A DNA stretch of 45,709 nucleotides, from positions 1 through 45,709 of the forward strand of contig CAMWXD010000033.1 of assembly GCA_947178105.1 (NCBI GenBank), written 5' to 3'. Below the pieces are notes generated by a model. That model made no database searches. It saw only the letters and a list, made by a program, of their open reading frames with translations, and was not told the origin of the DNA. This DNA comes from an uncultured Eubacterium sp. GTDB lineage: Bacteria > Bacillota > Clostridia > Lachnospirales > Lachnospiraceae. The position numbers and the translations under genes were made by a program. Numbering within the stretch: position 1 is the stretch's first letter; each line of letters opens with the position of its first letter. Shown here one piece after another: positions 7,006 to 14,828 of the stretch.

Positions 7006-8181
7006 TTACTCTTTTTCTATCTGCTCCAGCCTGTCAAGCGACTTTAAAAGCGCGTTGTAAATACCCTGCGCTGCCTTACGCTGGTACGAGGGATCTGTCA
7101 GCCTCGCAAGCTCTGTCGGATTATTCATAAAACCAACCTCAATCAGTGCAGCCGGCGCATTCGAGTTTCGTATAATATAGATTTTATTTCCGTCTATTAG
7201 CCTTCTTTTCTTTGCCCCTAACGCCGCTACCTCTTCATCCAGGCAGATCTGGGCAAAATCCCTTGTATCAAATGCCGTATCCGGCGCCAGCTCATCATAC
7301 ATGACTTCAACGCCTTCTACCTGTGTGTTTCCTTTCAGAGAATTGATATGCACGCTTACAAACAAATCTGCTTCCAACTGGTTCGCAAGGCTGACCCTCT
7401 CGGAAAGAGAGGGATTCGAGTCATCCATTCTTGTATAGTAGACACCGATATCCGCATCGTCGGCTTCGTCAAATAATGCTTTCACCTGCTGCACGATGGC
7501 AAGCGTAATGTTTTTCTCATAATAACTGCCGGATACCGCGCCCGGAGCACCTCCGCCATGTCCTGCATCTACGACGATAATCCTGTCATGGATATCCCTT
7601 GGAGAATGAAAATCCAGATATAAATAATCCTTGTCAAAGCTGTATTCCGCCTCAACCACTTTATCCATCGTCAGTGCGACGGTACCGCTTCCATCCGCGC
7701 TTGAATAATTCAGGCTTTCCATATCCTCACTTTCACCAAGCACCATATAATCGTAAATATAATTTTCATCTGCGCCCGGAATCTGAATGTTAATCTGGCG
7801 AAGTGCATGGTTTTGTATAATTTCCACATTCGATGCGTCTGCACCGGAAGGAAGCTCCAACTGCACCTGATGGGTAATCACGATGACTTCTTCCTTTTTC
7901 GGCTTTGGCTCAGCGCCTTTTTCTTCTGCTTTGTTTTGTTCTTCCAGTTCTTTTTCCGCCTGCTCCTGCACTTGTTGGGTATTGTAGTCCATGATCTCCA
8001 GTCCGGACATCTTTTGCAAGATCGCATACCGCTCTTCCCTTGCCAACTGGTCCTGGCGGATGCTCGCGCTGAACGCTTCAATTCGCTGTTCCAGCACCGG
8101 CAAAAACCATACTGCCACGTATGCAAAAAGAGAACACGCACAGGTAAAAAATGCCGTAAAGCGTGCTAGTCTCCTTTCCAT
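7006..8181 (-). CDS. N-acetylmuramoyl-L-alanine amidase (Amidase_3), membrane-anchored
   Basis: A ~391-residue zinc amidase that cleaves the bond between N-acetylmuramic acid and the stem peptide L-alanine. The start at 8181 has GAGGAGG 9 bases upstream; an upstream ATG lies inside the protease gene. Residues ~8-30 are a hydrophobic anchor, followed by a Lys/Glu-rich spacer (~70-95) and a beta-rich linker. The C-terminal ~190 residues are Amidase_3: DAGHGG (zinc His), YYEKN (zinc Glu), SVHINS (zinc His) and ALIEVGFMNN (catalytic Glu). It would act on peptidoglycan outside the membrane. It lies 26 bases after the papain-like protease gene and before rdgB. Confidence 0.9.
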   Translation of the reverse strand: MERRLARFTAFFTCACSLFAYVAVWFLPVLEQRIEAFSASIRQDQLAREERYAILQKMSGLEIMDYNTQQVQEQAEKELEEQNKAEEKGAEPKPKKEEVIVITHQVQLELPSGADASNVEIIQNHALRQINIQIPGADENYIYDYMVLGESEDMESLNYSSADGSGTVALTMDKVVEAEYSFDKDYLYLDFHSPRDIHDRIIVVDAGHGGGAPGAVSGSYYEKNITLAIVQQVKALFDEADDADIGVYYTRMDDSNPSLSERVSLANQLEADLFVSVHINSLKGNTQVEGVEVMYDELAPDTAFDTRDFAQICLDEEVAALGAKKRRLIDGNKIYIIRNSNAPAALIEVGFMNNPTELARLTDPSYQRKAAQGIYNALLKSLDRLEQIEKE

Positions 8182-8207
8182 AATGTTTTCCTCCTCTGTA
8201 CCTTTGT

Positions 8208-9932
8208 TCACCTTGCCTTGCGCGTATAAGCCTTGATACACAAATTGCAATTAAATTTTTCTTTCGCGTCAACCCATTTTTTTCCCTGCGCACTGATATA
8301 ACCCTCGCCATCATCCAGGTCTACTTCCCTCGTCAGCTCGTCCGCCGCATATTCAATCGCCATCGGGCGCAATGCGTTCGGCGTAGACAGCCAGACTGCA
8401 ACCGCAAACTTCCTGCCCGCCGCAATACGGATCGACTGTTCAAACCGGACAGTATGGTATCCGGCATAAGCAAACTGCCCTTCCGCCACAAGCATACGGT
8501 TGTTTAGCGATTCCGTGTCTGTAAATTCCGGCACCAGATAGACCTGATAGCTTGTATTCCTGTCTGTCGTATAAAACCCTGCTGCCGCAACATCCTCTTT
8601 CGAACGTGCGGTATAGACATTTGCCCCGAACATGCTTTCCTGATTGTAGCCCATCTGCCCGACCCATCCGCAAAGGTCTGCCTGGTAGATCTCATCATAA
8701 TTGGTACTGTCCTCGATTTTGGTATATACTAGATTATGCATCCCGATATTTGTATCATAATAAGATACATAAAAAACGCCGTTGTCTCCAAAATCTTTCC
8801 CCCAGCTATTTTGGCAGATAAACGCCCCATCGTCTGCCACCTCTGTCCGAAAATTCTCCCGCGGGTAATTATCATCCCATCCGATAATGACGACATCATG
8901 ATTTGGCTTTTCCTCACCCAGATAACAATAGGCATATGTTTTGTGGTTGTAGCTGGGAGACTCTCCGTCTGCGCTTTGCAGCGTTGTATAAATACAGCTT
9001 TCGACGCCGCCGTATTGAAACACCGCTTTTTTGATTCCGTCCAGGTTTTTCGCATCTATAATCTGCATTTCCTGCACATGCCTGACCGCAGACAACGTAC
9101 GGTCTGTGGCCCCGTCGCCATAGGGGTCGTCTGCTTCCCTGACCGGCCCCTGCCATGCCGCAAGGTACGCCATCGCCATGGTATACTGGCCGCCGTCCTT
9201 GGATTTTGTAAAACTGTTATTCTGGTTCATATGGTCGACAGACAGCTCCAGCTCTGTCTCCGGCAGCAGCGCAGACTCCAATGCGGCCAGGGATGCAAAT
9301 GCCCAGCAGGTTCCATAAGGCCCCTGGTCTCTGACTTTCGGAGTACGTCCTTTCTCCCTCAGGTCATATCTGTACGGCAGCTCCATACTGCCGTCTGCGG
9401 GAATGCTCTGTGCCGTCAGCGTATTGTTCTCTATATCCCACTCATACGTATATCCCAGCTCCTTTGCCGGAATCTCAAACGGCACAAAAAACCTTCCGTC
9501 TTTTTTTACTATCGCAGAACGCTGTGTTCGTTTTTGTTTATTTTTGATATAATAATCCTTGCCTAATTCTAATTCCAGTATATCGTCTCTTTTTTCAATG
9601 ACCAGGCGTTTGTTATCATAAAGATGTGCGCTGCAATCAAACGCATCCCGCACGATCTCTGCGGGAATCATAATCCTGCGGTGCTCATCCATATAGATCC
9701 CATCATCCAGATTCGTATACTCACGCCCGTCAGCCAATACAGCCAGGCGCGTCCCGTTCACATCCGAGGTAACGGCATGATCCCAGTCCTGTGCGCGCAG
9801 ATTCGCGCCCTGCGCGCGCGTCACCTGTGCAAATCCCTGACCGGCATACAGAAACTTGAAAAACAGCAGCACCATCAGTATCCCTGCAAATAAAACATAC
9901 CTTTTATAAAATCTGCATTTTAGCCTGTGCAT
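8208..9932 (-). CDS. Secreted papain-like (C1) cysteine protease with copper-amine-oxidase-type N-terminal domain
   Basis: A 574-residue exported protein. Basic residues and a hydrophobic stretch (~10-35) form a signal peptide or anchor. Residues ~60-175 resemble the copper amine oxidase N-domain that Clostridia use as a wall-associated stalk. The C1A peptidase follows: oxyanion Gln and Cys209 in QGPYGTCWAFASL, His345 in PNHDVVIIGWDD and Asn375 in CQNSWG. A beta-sandwich, lectin-like domain (~400-574) closes the protein. All catalytic residues are present. Its start overlaps the methyltransferase stop by 13 bases, and the amidase follows after 26 bases, so an extracellular protease and a wall hydrolase are co-expressed. 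Confidence 0.9.
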   Translation of the reverse strand: MHRLKCRFYKRYVLFAGILMVLLFFKFLYAGQGFAQVTRAQGANLRAQDWDHAVTSDVNGTRLAVLADGREYTNLDDGIYMDEHRRIMIPAEIVRDAFDCSAHLYDNKRLVIEKRDDILELELGKDYYIKNKQKRTQRSAIVKKDGRFFVPFEIPAKELGYTYEWDIENNTLTAQSIPADGSMELPYRYDLREKGRTPKVRDQGPYGTCWAFASLAALESALLPETELELSVDHMNQNNSFTKSKDGGQYTMAMAYLAAWQGPVREADDPYGDGATDRTLSAVRHVQEMQIIDAKNLDGIKKAVFQYGGVESCIYTTLQSADGESPSYNHKTYAYCYLGEEKPNHDVVIIGWDDNYPRENFRTEVADDGAFICQNSWGKDFGDNGVFYVSYYDTNIGMHNLVYTKIEDSTNYDEIYQADLCGWVGQMGYNQESMFGANVYTARSKEDVAAAGFYTTDRNTSYQVYLVPEFTDTESLNNRMLVAEGQFAYAGYHTVRFEQSIRIAAGRKFAVAVWLSTPNALRPMAIEYAADELTREVDLDDGEGYISAQGKKWVDAKEKFNCNLCIKAYTRKAR

Positions 9933-11083
9933 GTTTCTTTTTTCCTCTTTGGCGGCTTTGGCCCAAGAAACTGATAAAAATTCGTTTTCAGCATCCCGTT
10001 ATAGATTTTGCGCTTTTTTTCCGCTTTTCGTCCGATAAAACGCTCCGCCTCCTCATATCCGGAAATTATGTAAAAAGACCATGCATCCAGATTCTGGAAT
10101 GCATCACCGATCTTTTCATACAGCTTCGGCAGGGCGTCTTTGTCCTCCATCCGTTCCCCATAAGGCGGATTTGTAATAACAAAGCCGTATTTTTTCGGAT
10201 GCCGCAGATCGCAGATATCCCTTTTCTGAAAATGGATCATGCCGTCTACCCCGGCACGCTTCGCGTTTTCCCGCGCACAGCGCAGCACCTCCCCATCTAT
10301 ATCATAGCCCTGGATATCCGCCTTTACATCCCTCTTCACAAGATCCTGCGCTTCATCCAATGCCTCATACCAATCTTTTTTCTGAATCAGGTTCGTCCAC
10401 TCCTGTGCCGTAAATTCCCGATCCATACCCGGCGCTATATTGGCTGCCATCATAGCAGCCTCGATCGGAAAGGTACCGCTCCCGCAAAACGGGTCTACCA
10501 AAATTCGGTCTCCATGCCAAGGGGTCAGGCGTATCAGCGCTGCCGCCAAAGTCTCCGAGATCGGCGCCAGCCCGCTCATCGTCCGGTATCCGCGTTTATG
10601 CAGCGATTCGCCGGTCGTATCGATCGTTACCGTCACCTCGTCTTTCATCAAAAAAATACGGATCGGGTACGCCGCTCCCGTCTCTGCAAACCATTCGATG
10701 TCGTAGTATTCCTTCATTTTTTCCACTACTGCTTTTTTTGCAATACGCTGGATGTCGGAAGGGCTGAATAATTTACTCTTGATAGAAGATGCCTTTGTAA
10801 CCCAGAATTTTGCATCCTTTGGAAGATAAATTTCCCACGGAAGCGCGCGGATGCCTTCAAACAGCTCATCATAGGTAACTGCATGGAAGCTTCCCGCCTT
10901 TAGCAGCACGCGCTCCGCCGTACGCAAAAACAGGTTGGCACGGCAGATCGCCTGCGCATCTCCTAGAAACGTCACTTTTCCATCTTCCACTTTCGTGATC
11001 TCATAACCCAAATCATAAATTTCTTTTTTCAGTACCGCTTCCAGCCCAAAGTGGCATGGCGCAGTCAGTTCAAATGTATGCAT
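9920..11083 (-). CDS. THUMP-domain class I rRNA guanine-N2 methyltransferase (RlmL/UPF0020 family)
   Basis: A ~387-residue SAM-dependent RNA methyltransferase. The N-terminal third is a ferredoxin-like/THUMP module (FELTAPCHFGLEAVLKKEI, LRTAERVLL). The C-terminal catalytic domain has VDPFCGSGTFPIEAAMMA (SAM-binding, ~205-222) and the N2-guanine signature TNPPYGERM (~300). The length matches single-domain RlmL-type proteins; the fused RlmK half of the E. coli enzyme is absent. GGAGA lies just before two adjacent ATGs (11086 and 11083), and I favour the second for spacing. An ATG at 11131 lacks a ribosome site. It heads the operon with the protease, amidase and rdgB. Confidence 0.9.
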   Translation of the reverse strand: MHTFELTAPCHFGLEAVLKKEIYDLGYEITKVEDGKVTFLGDAQAICRANLFLRTAERVLLKAGSFHAVTYDELFEGIRALPWEIYLPKDAKFWVTKASSIKSKLFSPSDIQRIAKKAVVEKMKEYYDIEWFAETGAAYPIRIFLMKDEVTVTIDTTGESLHKRGYRTMSGLAPISETLAAALIRLTPWHGDRILVDPFCGSGTFPIEAAMMAANIAPGMDREFTAQEWTNLIQKKDWYEALDEAQDLVKRDVKADIQGYDIDGEVLRCARENAKRAGVDGMIHFQKRDICDLRHPKKYGFVITNPPYGERMEDKDALPKLYEKIGDAFQNLDAWSFYIISGYEEAERFIGRKAEKKRKIYNGMLKTNFYQFLGPKPPKRKKETCTG

Positions 11084-11150
11084 CATTTCTCCATTGTCTT
11101 TCTTTTTAGATTTTCGGAACGAATTCCTCATTTCTATTATCTTATCTTGT

Positions 11151-11483
11151 CTAATTTACTGTGTCAATCAAATTTTTTTGAATCTGCGTATTCTTATCCA
11201 AAAAACAGGTTACCCCGCCGATCAGCGCAGCGACCTGATATCCGCGCCTGCTCAGTCGTTTTGCTGCCATCAGGCTTAAATTGCCGTGTTCGCAATAAAA
11301 AATAATTTTTCTTCCCCTCGGCAGCCTGTTTTCCCACTCCTCCAGATATTCATAAGGAAAATTGTAGGCTCCCGGCAGATGATACTTCGCATATTGCTCC
11401 GGGTCTCTTAAGTCTGCAAAAAATACATCGCGCCGATTTAAGTATGCCGGCGCATCCTTGCACTTAATTAATTCAAATTCCAT
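11151..11483 (-). CDS. Single-domain rhodanese-like protein
   Basis: A 110-residue cytosolic protein with one rhodanese fold: FADLRDPEQYAKYHLPGAYNF (strand, helix and the conserved HLPGA turn) and the active-site loop YCEHGNLS with Cys64, followed by SRRGYQVAALIGG. Cys64 would carry a persulfide; the acceptor is unknown. The last ~15 residues (DKNTQIQKNLIDTVN) extend beyond the domain. It is upstream of the methyltransferase with a 67-base gap and downstream of the terminator at 11527-11571. Confidence 0.85.
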   Translation of the reverse strand: MEFELIKCKDAPAYLNRRDVFFADLRDPEQYAKYHLPGAYNFPYEYLEEWENRLPRGRKIIFYCEHGNLSLMAAKRLSRRGYQVAALIGGVTCFLDKNTQIQKNLIDTVN

Positions 11484-11526
11484 AGCTCCTCCATTCCCGG
11501 CATTGTACCGGCATTGTCATACAAAA

Positions 11527-11571
11527 CAGCCCTGTACAAGAGAAACGAATCGTTTCTTTTGTGCAGAGCTG
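11527..11571 (-). terminator. Long-stem terminator after the Asn-rich gene
   Basis: Minus strand: CAGCTCTGCACAAAAGAAAC pairs nearly perfectly with GTTTCTCTTGTACAGGGCTG across a tiny loop, followed by TTTTGT. The ~20-bp stem is stable in both orientations. It separates the 11616-11825 gene from the rhodanese operon. Confidence 0.75.
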
Positions 11572-11615
11572 CTTCGTTTATTACAGTTTATTCAGTTGAG
11601 GAGCGATTGCCATTC

Positions 11616-11825
11616 TTATTTTGTGTGGCAGTCTGTAGCTTTGTTAGAAGCCTGGTTTTTAGCATTTGAAGCATTGCTGGCGTTGCTAGCTCTGTTTGAG
11701 CTGTTCGTGCTATTTGTGCTGTTTGTGCTATTTGTGCTGTTTGTGCTATTGCTTGCATTGCTCGCGTTGCTTGCATTTGTTGCATTGTTTGCATTTGTTG
11801 CATTTGAAGTCTTGTTCTTTGCCAT
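11616..11825 (-). CDS. Small Asn-rich low-complexity protein with xxN tripeptide repeats
   Basis: A 69-residue protein, nearly all Asn, Ala, Ser and Thr. After MAKNKTS it is a run of three-residue units ending in Asn (ATN, ASN, STN) for about 45 residues, then KNQASNKATDCHTK. AGGAGG 9 bases before the ATG and a dedicated terminator argue for a real, separately expressed gene. No family is certain, although small repetitive Asn-rich proteins of this kind occur in spore-forming Clostridia. There is no signal peptide. The period of three with branched or small residues could build a short solenoid or be disordered. Antiparallel frames here are hydrophobic shadows of the repeat. Confidence 0.6.
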   Translation of the reverse strand: MAKNKTSNATNANNATNASNASNASNSTNSTNSTNSTNSTNSSNRASNASNASNAKNQASNKATDCHTK

Positions 11826-11866
11826 TTTTCATAGCCTCCTAATTTAAAGTCTTTAATCTATCGCTG

Positions 11867-11887
11867 CAATGTTCTGCTCGAACATTG
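11867..11887. promoter_or_regulatory. 8-bp inverted repeat upstream of the Asn-rich gene
   Basis: CAATGTTC (11867-11874) and GAACATTG (11880-11887) are perfect inverted repeats with a 5-base spacer, about 45 bases before the start of the Asn-rich gene. The orientation is opposite to that of a Gram-positive SOS box. An operator or leader hairpin is possible. Confidence 0.35.
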
Positions 11888-11952
11888 TAATGATAGTATG
11901 ACCCAGGAGGATTTTTTTATTCTGGAAAAATCAGGGAAAAATCAGAAATCCC

Positions 11953-12342
11953 TCAGGCTGACTTTAGCTTTTTCTCATACGCCCTACGGTAATTGCCGAG
12001 CTGCCTGCACAAAAGCGCAAGGTCTAACCGTTCTTTCCAGCTTTTTCCTTTCTTTGAATAATATAATTCAAACTTAATATTTCGATTTACCAGATATTGA
12101 ATAAAGCCTGCATAAAAATTAAAATACCAGCTTGTAATATGGCTGTCCTCAACCTGCGCTACCTTTTTTGTCTGGAGCATTTTTGAAATCTTTGTCAGTA
12201 CGGAAATCAGATTCATCTCTTTTAACGCCGGAGCGAACCGAAAGCATAAAAGCCCCAGGTTAATCGTTTCCAATCCATTGGCGCGAAACCGCTCGATCAG
12301 ACTGTCTACTGATTCCACATTAAATTGTGCTGTCTTTTCCAT
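11953..12342 (-). CDS. Hypothetical protein, helical
   Basis: A ~129-residue protein that I do not recognise. It begins MEKTAQFNVESVDSLIERF, is predicted largely alpha-helical, is basic at the end (KSWKERLDLALLCRQLGNYRRAYEKKLKSA), and has no membrane segment. The ATG at 12342 is preferred because GGTAGGA lies 6 bases before it; ATGs at 12363 and 12348 are less well placed. It is the last gene of the run that begins with the O-antigen-ligase-like gene, about 115 bases after 12457. Confidence 0.55.
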   Translation of the reverse strand: MEKTAQFNVESVDSLIERFRANGLETINLGLLCFRFAPALKEMNLISVLTKISKMLQTKKVAQVEDSHITSWYFNFYAGFIQYLVNRNIKFELYYSKKGKSWKERLDLALLCRQLGNYRRAYEKKLKSA

Positions 12343-12456
12343 AATCATTCCTACCGCCTGCATTTTCTGCCGCAGCCTGCCTATGGCAAACCGCAGCCAT
12401 TCTCTATCTATACAGTATGTCGGATACTTGGAACAGTTTCCTTATCCTCTGCATTT

Positions 12457-12699
12457 TTACTGCATCCCGCCCGTCCCCATCTCCTTGAGCTGGTCGAGCA
12501 ATGCCAAATCCGAAGCTGTCAGCTTGACATTAGAAGTCAGCGTATCCCCGCCCGGACGGCTGATTGTCAATTCTATCACAGTCCCTTCCTCCATAGGCTG
12601 GCTTGCGACCGCCTGAAAAAAGCGCGGAAGCTTCGGATGATTATTCGAAAACTCATCCCACATACTTTTAATCTTAAAAATCATAGCCGGATTCACCAT
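12457..12699 (-). CDS. Hypothetical protein, 80 residues
   Basis: A small protein of unknown function. A helical N-terminus (NPAMIFKIKSMWDEFSNNHPKLPRFF) is followed by a beta part (EGTVIELTISRPGGDTLTSNVKL) and a final helix. The start at 12699 has GGAGG 8 bases upstream and lies 26 bases inside the end of the Nudix gene, so the two are translationally linked. An upstream ATG at 12747 would add a Lys-rich leader without a good ribosome site. Confidence 0.6.
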   Translation of the reverse strand: MVNPAMIFKIKSMWDEFSNNHPKLPRFFQAVASQPMEEGTVIELTISRPGGDTLTSNVKLTASDLALLDQLKEMGTGGMQ

Positions 12700-13636
12700 T
12701 TTTATACCTCCGATTTTTATTTTGACTGCTTTCCTTTTCATTTTCATAAAAAACCCGCATCATCTCTCTTGTCAGGCTAAAGGAATCGTCCATATCCTTA
12801 AGTTGTTCGCGGCTGACCCATTCTGCGGCTGAAAGCTCATTCTGATCCATACGGATCTCATCGCTTCCGCTTAACTCCGCAAAATATCCAAACAGCAGAT
12901 TGCCGTCAATCCCCCATGGCTGAGACTTGTAATAACGGATATTTTTCACCGAAAGCCCTGCCTCCTCCATAACCTCTCTGCGCACCGTCTCTTCCGCCGT
13001 CTCGCCGATCTCTGTAAATCCTGCAATCAGGGCATAGCGCTTGTATTCCCGGTTCGCATATTTCGTCAGCAGGATTTTATCCCCATTGGTCACTGCGGCA
13101 ATGACTGCCGGAGCAATCCTGGGATAAATCTGGTTCCCGCATTTTGTACAGTACAGCATCCGCTCGTTTTGATCAGGCACAGTATGTGCACCGCAGCATC
13201 CGCAAAACTGGTTGCTGCGGTACCATTGATATAAATGGTACGCCGTATAGGCTGCAAAGCAAACCTCATGATCTGCCTGGCTGCGGATATCCGCAAACTT
13301 CATCCAGTGCAGTGCGTTATCCTGCAAATGCAGATGATATCCTTCCATATCGTCTGGGTATGTAAATGCTGGATATAAAAAATACAGATCTTCGTCTATC
13401 CGAAACAAATACAGGCTGTCTGATATCCTGCCAGAAATCCCTTCCATAGCAAAGGGCTGTTCCATCGAAAAAGGCTGTTCTGCAAGCAGCTCTGACAGCC
13501 GCGGAAAACGAATCCGCCCGCCTGCTTCTCTTATCAGTATCTTATTTTTACAAACGACAACGATATAATCATTTGCAGACACACGTTTTTGCCTATATTC
13601 ATTATATAACTTTTTGGGTGCAATATTCTGGATCAT
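12674..13636 (-). CDS. nudC: NudC-type NAD(H)/NAD-RNA pyrophosphatase (Nudix)
   Basis: A ~320-residue Nudix hydrolase. The N-terminal half is the NudC-specific domain. The middle has a zinc ribbon with two pairs of cysteines (CGCCG and CTKCG). The Nudix box GFTEIGETAEETVRREVMEEAGL follows the ribbon by ~45 residues, and the SQPW motif that marks NADH-specific members comes after it. Family members cleave NADH to NMNH and AMP and remove NAD caps from RNA. The start at 13636 follows AGAAGGGA; an ATG at 13765 would overlap the preceding gene. All diagnostic residues are present. Confidence 0.9.
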   Translation of the reverse strand: MIQNIAPKKLYNEYRQKRVSANDYIVVVCKNKILIREAGGRIRFPRLSELLAEQPFSMEQPFAMEGISGRISDSLYLFRIDEDLYFLYPAFTYPDDMEGYHLHLQDNALHWMKFADIRSQADHEVCFAAYTAYHLYQWYRSNQFCGCCGAHTVPDQNERMLYCTKCGNQIYPRIAPAVIAAVTNGDKILLTKYANREYKRYALIAGFTEIGETAEETVRREVMEEAGLSVKNIRYYKSQPWGIDGNLLFGYFAELSGSDEIRMDQNELSAAEWVSREQLKDMDDSFSLTREMMRVFYENEKESSQNKNRRYKNGESGYDF

Positions 13637-13682
13637 ATGTATGCGTGTTCCCTTCTGTCCGGTTTTCTTCCAAATTACATTC

Positions 13683-14138
13683 TTACGGCTGCAAAAACCG
13701 ATCCCATTCTTCGGTATCCCTTGTTCCGCTAACTCGCAGTATATACGTATGGCCGTCGCTGGCATCGATGATCAAGGTATATACCTCCTCTGTTTTTTCC
13801 AGCGCATACAGGCAGCACTCCCCATCTGTAAATGACTTGAGCTTGTCATTCCAGCATTCCTGCGGTATTTCTCTGTCCTCATACTGGTTTTTGAGCTGTC
13901 CGTCGGCATTGTACACCTTATAGCCTTCCTCTGTCAGTGACAAAAGCTCTGCATCCTGGATGCGAAAGCACAGCGCATTCGCCCGCATTTCGCGGATATC
14001 CCGGTTTTTTGAATTTTCCGGTGCGATCTTCACATTGTCCAGGATGAGCTGAAAGCAGCCGCCCACTTTTTGGATATCGGAAATATACGCTTCCAAAAAG
14101 CCAAAATGCTTCCATTCGTTTGTTGTTACGTATTTCAT
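13683..14138 (-). CDS. Hypothetical protein
   Basis: A ~151-residue soluble acidic protein that I do not recognise. The sequence alternates short strands and loops (FGFLEAYISDIQKVGGCFQLILDNVKI, NALCFRIQDAELL, EVYTLIIDASDGHTYILRVSG), suggesting a beta-barrel or PH-like fold. AAGGAGT 7 bases before the ATG at 14138 supports the start. It lies 11 bases after tmk and 46 bases before nudC, in the same operon. Confidence 0.6.
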   Translation of the reverse strand: MKYVTTNEWKHFGFLEAYISDIQKVGGCFQLILDNVKIAPENSKNRDIREMRANALCFRIQDAELLSLTEEGYKVYNADGQLKNQYEDREIPQECWNDKLKSFTDGECCLYALEKTEEVYTLIIDASDGHTYILRVSGTRDTEEWDRFLQP

Positions 14139-14149
14139 CGCAATACTCC

Positions 14150-14785
14150 TTATTCTATGAAATATCCCGCTACCGCGTCCCACACCTCCTGCGCCACTGT
14201 CTCCTGGCTGCGGTTTCCGTCGATCACCGTAACCCGTTCCTTATCTCCCAGCCTTTCGAATGCTTCCAGATAGTTGCGGCGTACCTGCACCAGCCTGTCG
14301 CGCTCTTCAAACAGTTCCGTTGCAAAGCGGTTTTTTACAATCCGCTCCATTGCCGTGTCCGGGTCAGTATCGATAAAAACATTGACCGTCGGGCGCAGGA
14401 TACTGCTGCTTAATGCATTTGCCTGGATCAGCCAGTCCAACGGCACATCCACGCTCTGATAGGCATAAGAGGAAAAATAATATCTGTCCATAATTACAGA
14501 TATCCCTTCTTCAATCTTGCCTGCGATTCCATTACCTTCGTTCAGCAGGTGATCCAGCCTGTCCGCCACAAACAAAGCGGCAATTACCTTTGGGTCTGCC
14601 TGCATCCGCCCTGTCATGACCTGGCGGATCATGGAACCGATCGGAGAATCGGTCGGCTCCATCGTCATATAAAAAGGAATCCCCATTTCCCGCATCCTGT
14701 CTGAAAGCAGCCGCGCCTGCGTACTTTTTCCGCTCCCGTCAATGCCTTCCAATGCAATCAAAATTCCTTTTTTTCCTGTGTCCAT
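14150..14785 (-). CDS. tmk: Thymidylate kinase
   Basis: A 211-residue dTMP kinase that makes dTDP for DNA synthesis in the cytosol. It has the P-loop GIDGSGKST (~14-22), the substrate-binding DRYYFSSYAYQ (~98-108), a lid with RDRL (~165), and a typical length. It is followed by two small genes and nudC. It lies 43 bases downstream of the O-antigen-ligase-like gene. Confidence 0.95.
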   Translation of the reverse strand: MDTGKKGILIALEGIDGSGKSTQARLLSDRMREMGIPFYMTMEPTDSPIGSMIRQVMTGRMQADPKVIAALFVADRLDHLLNEGNGIAGKIEEGISVIMDRYYFSSYAYQSVDVPLDWLIQANALSSSILRPTVNVFIDTDPDTAMERIVKNRFATELFEERDRLVQVRRNYLEAFERLGDKERVTVIDGNRSQETVAQEVWDAVAGYFIE

Positions 14786-14828
14786 ATCCTGTTCCCCTGC
14801 CCTTTTTCATTCTCTGCACAAAATTCCG

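Noticed and set aside
8736..9566. 276-codon plus-strand open frame
   Set aside because: It lies wholly antisense to the papain-like protease, lacks a ribosome site and has no recognisable domain.
11458..11847. Plus-strand frame with long Leu/Phe/Val repeats resembling a membrane protein
   Set aside because: It is the complement of the Asn-rich repeat gene on the minus strand, whose ribosome site and terminator are better. Asn codons read backwards give hydrophobic codons.
11867..11887. LexA/SOS box reading of the inverted repeat
   Set aside because: The half-sites are in the order GTTC...GAAC, the reverse of the Gram-positive SOS box.
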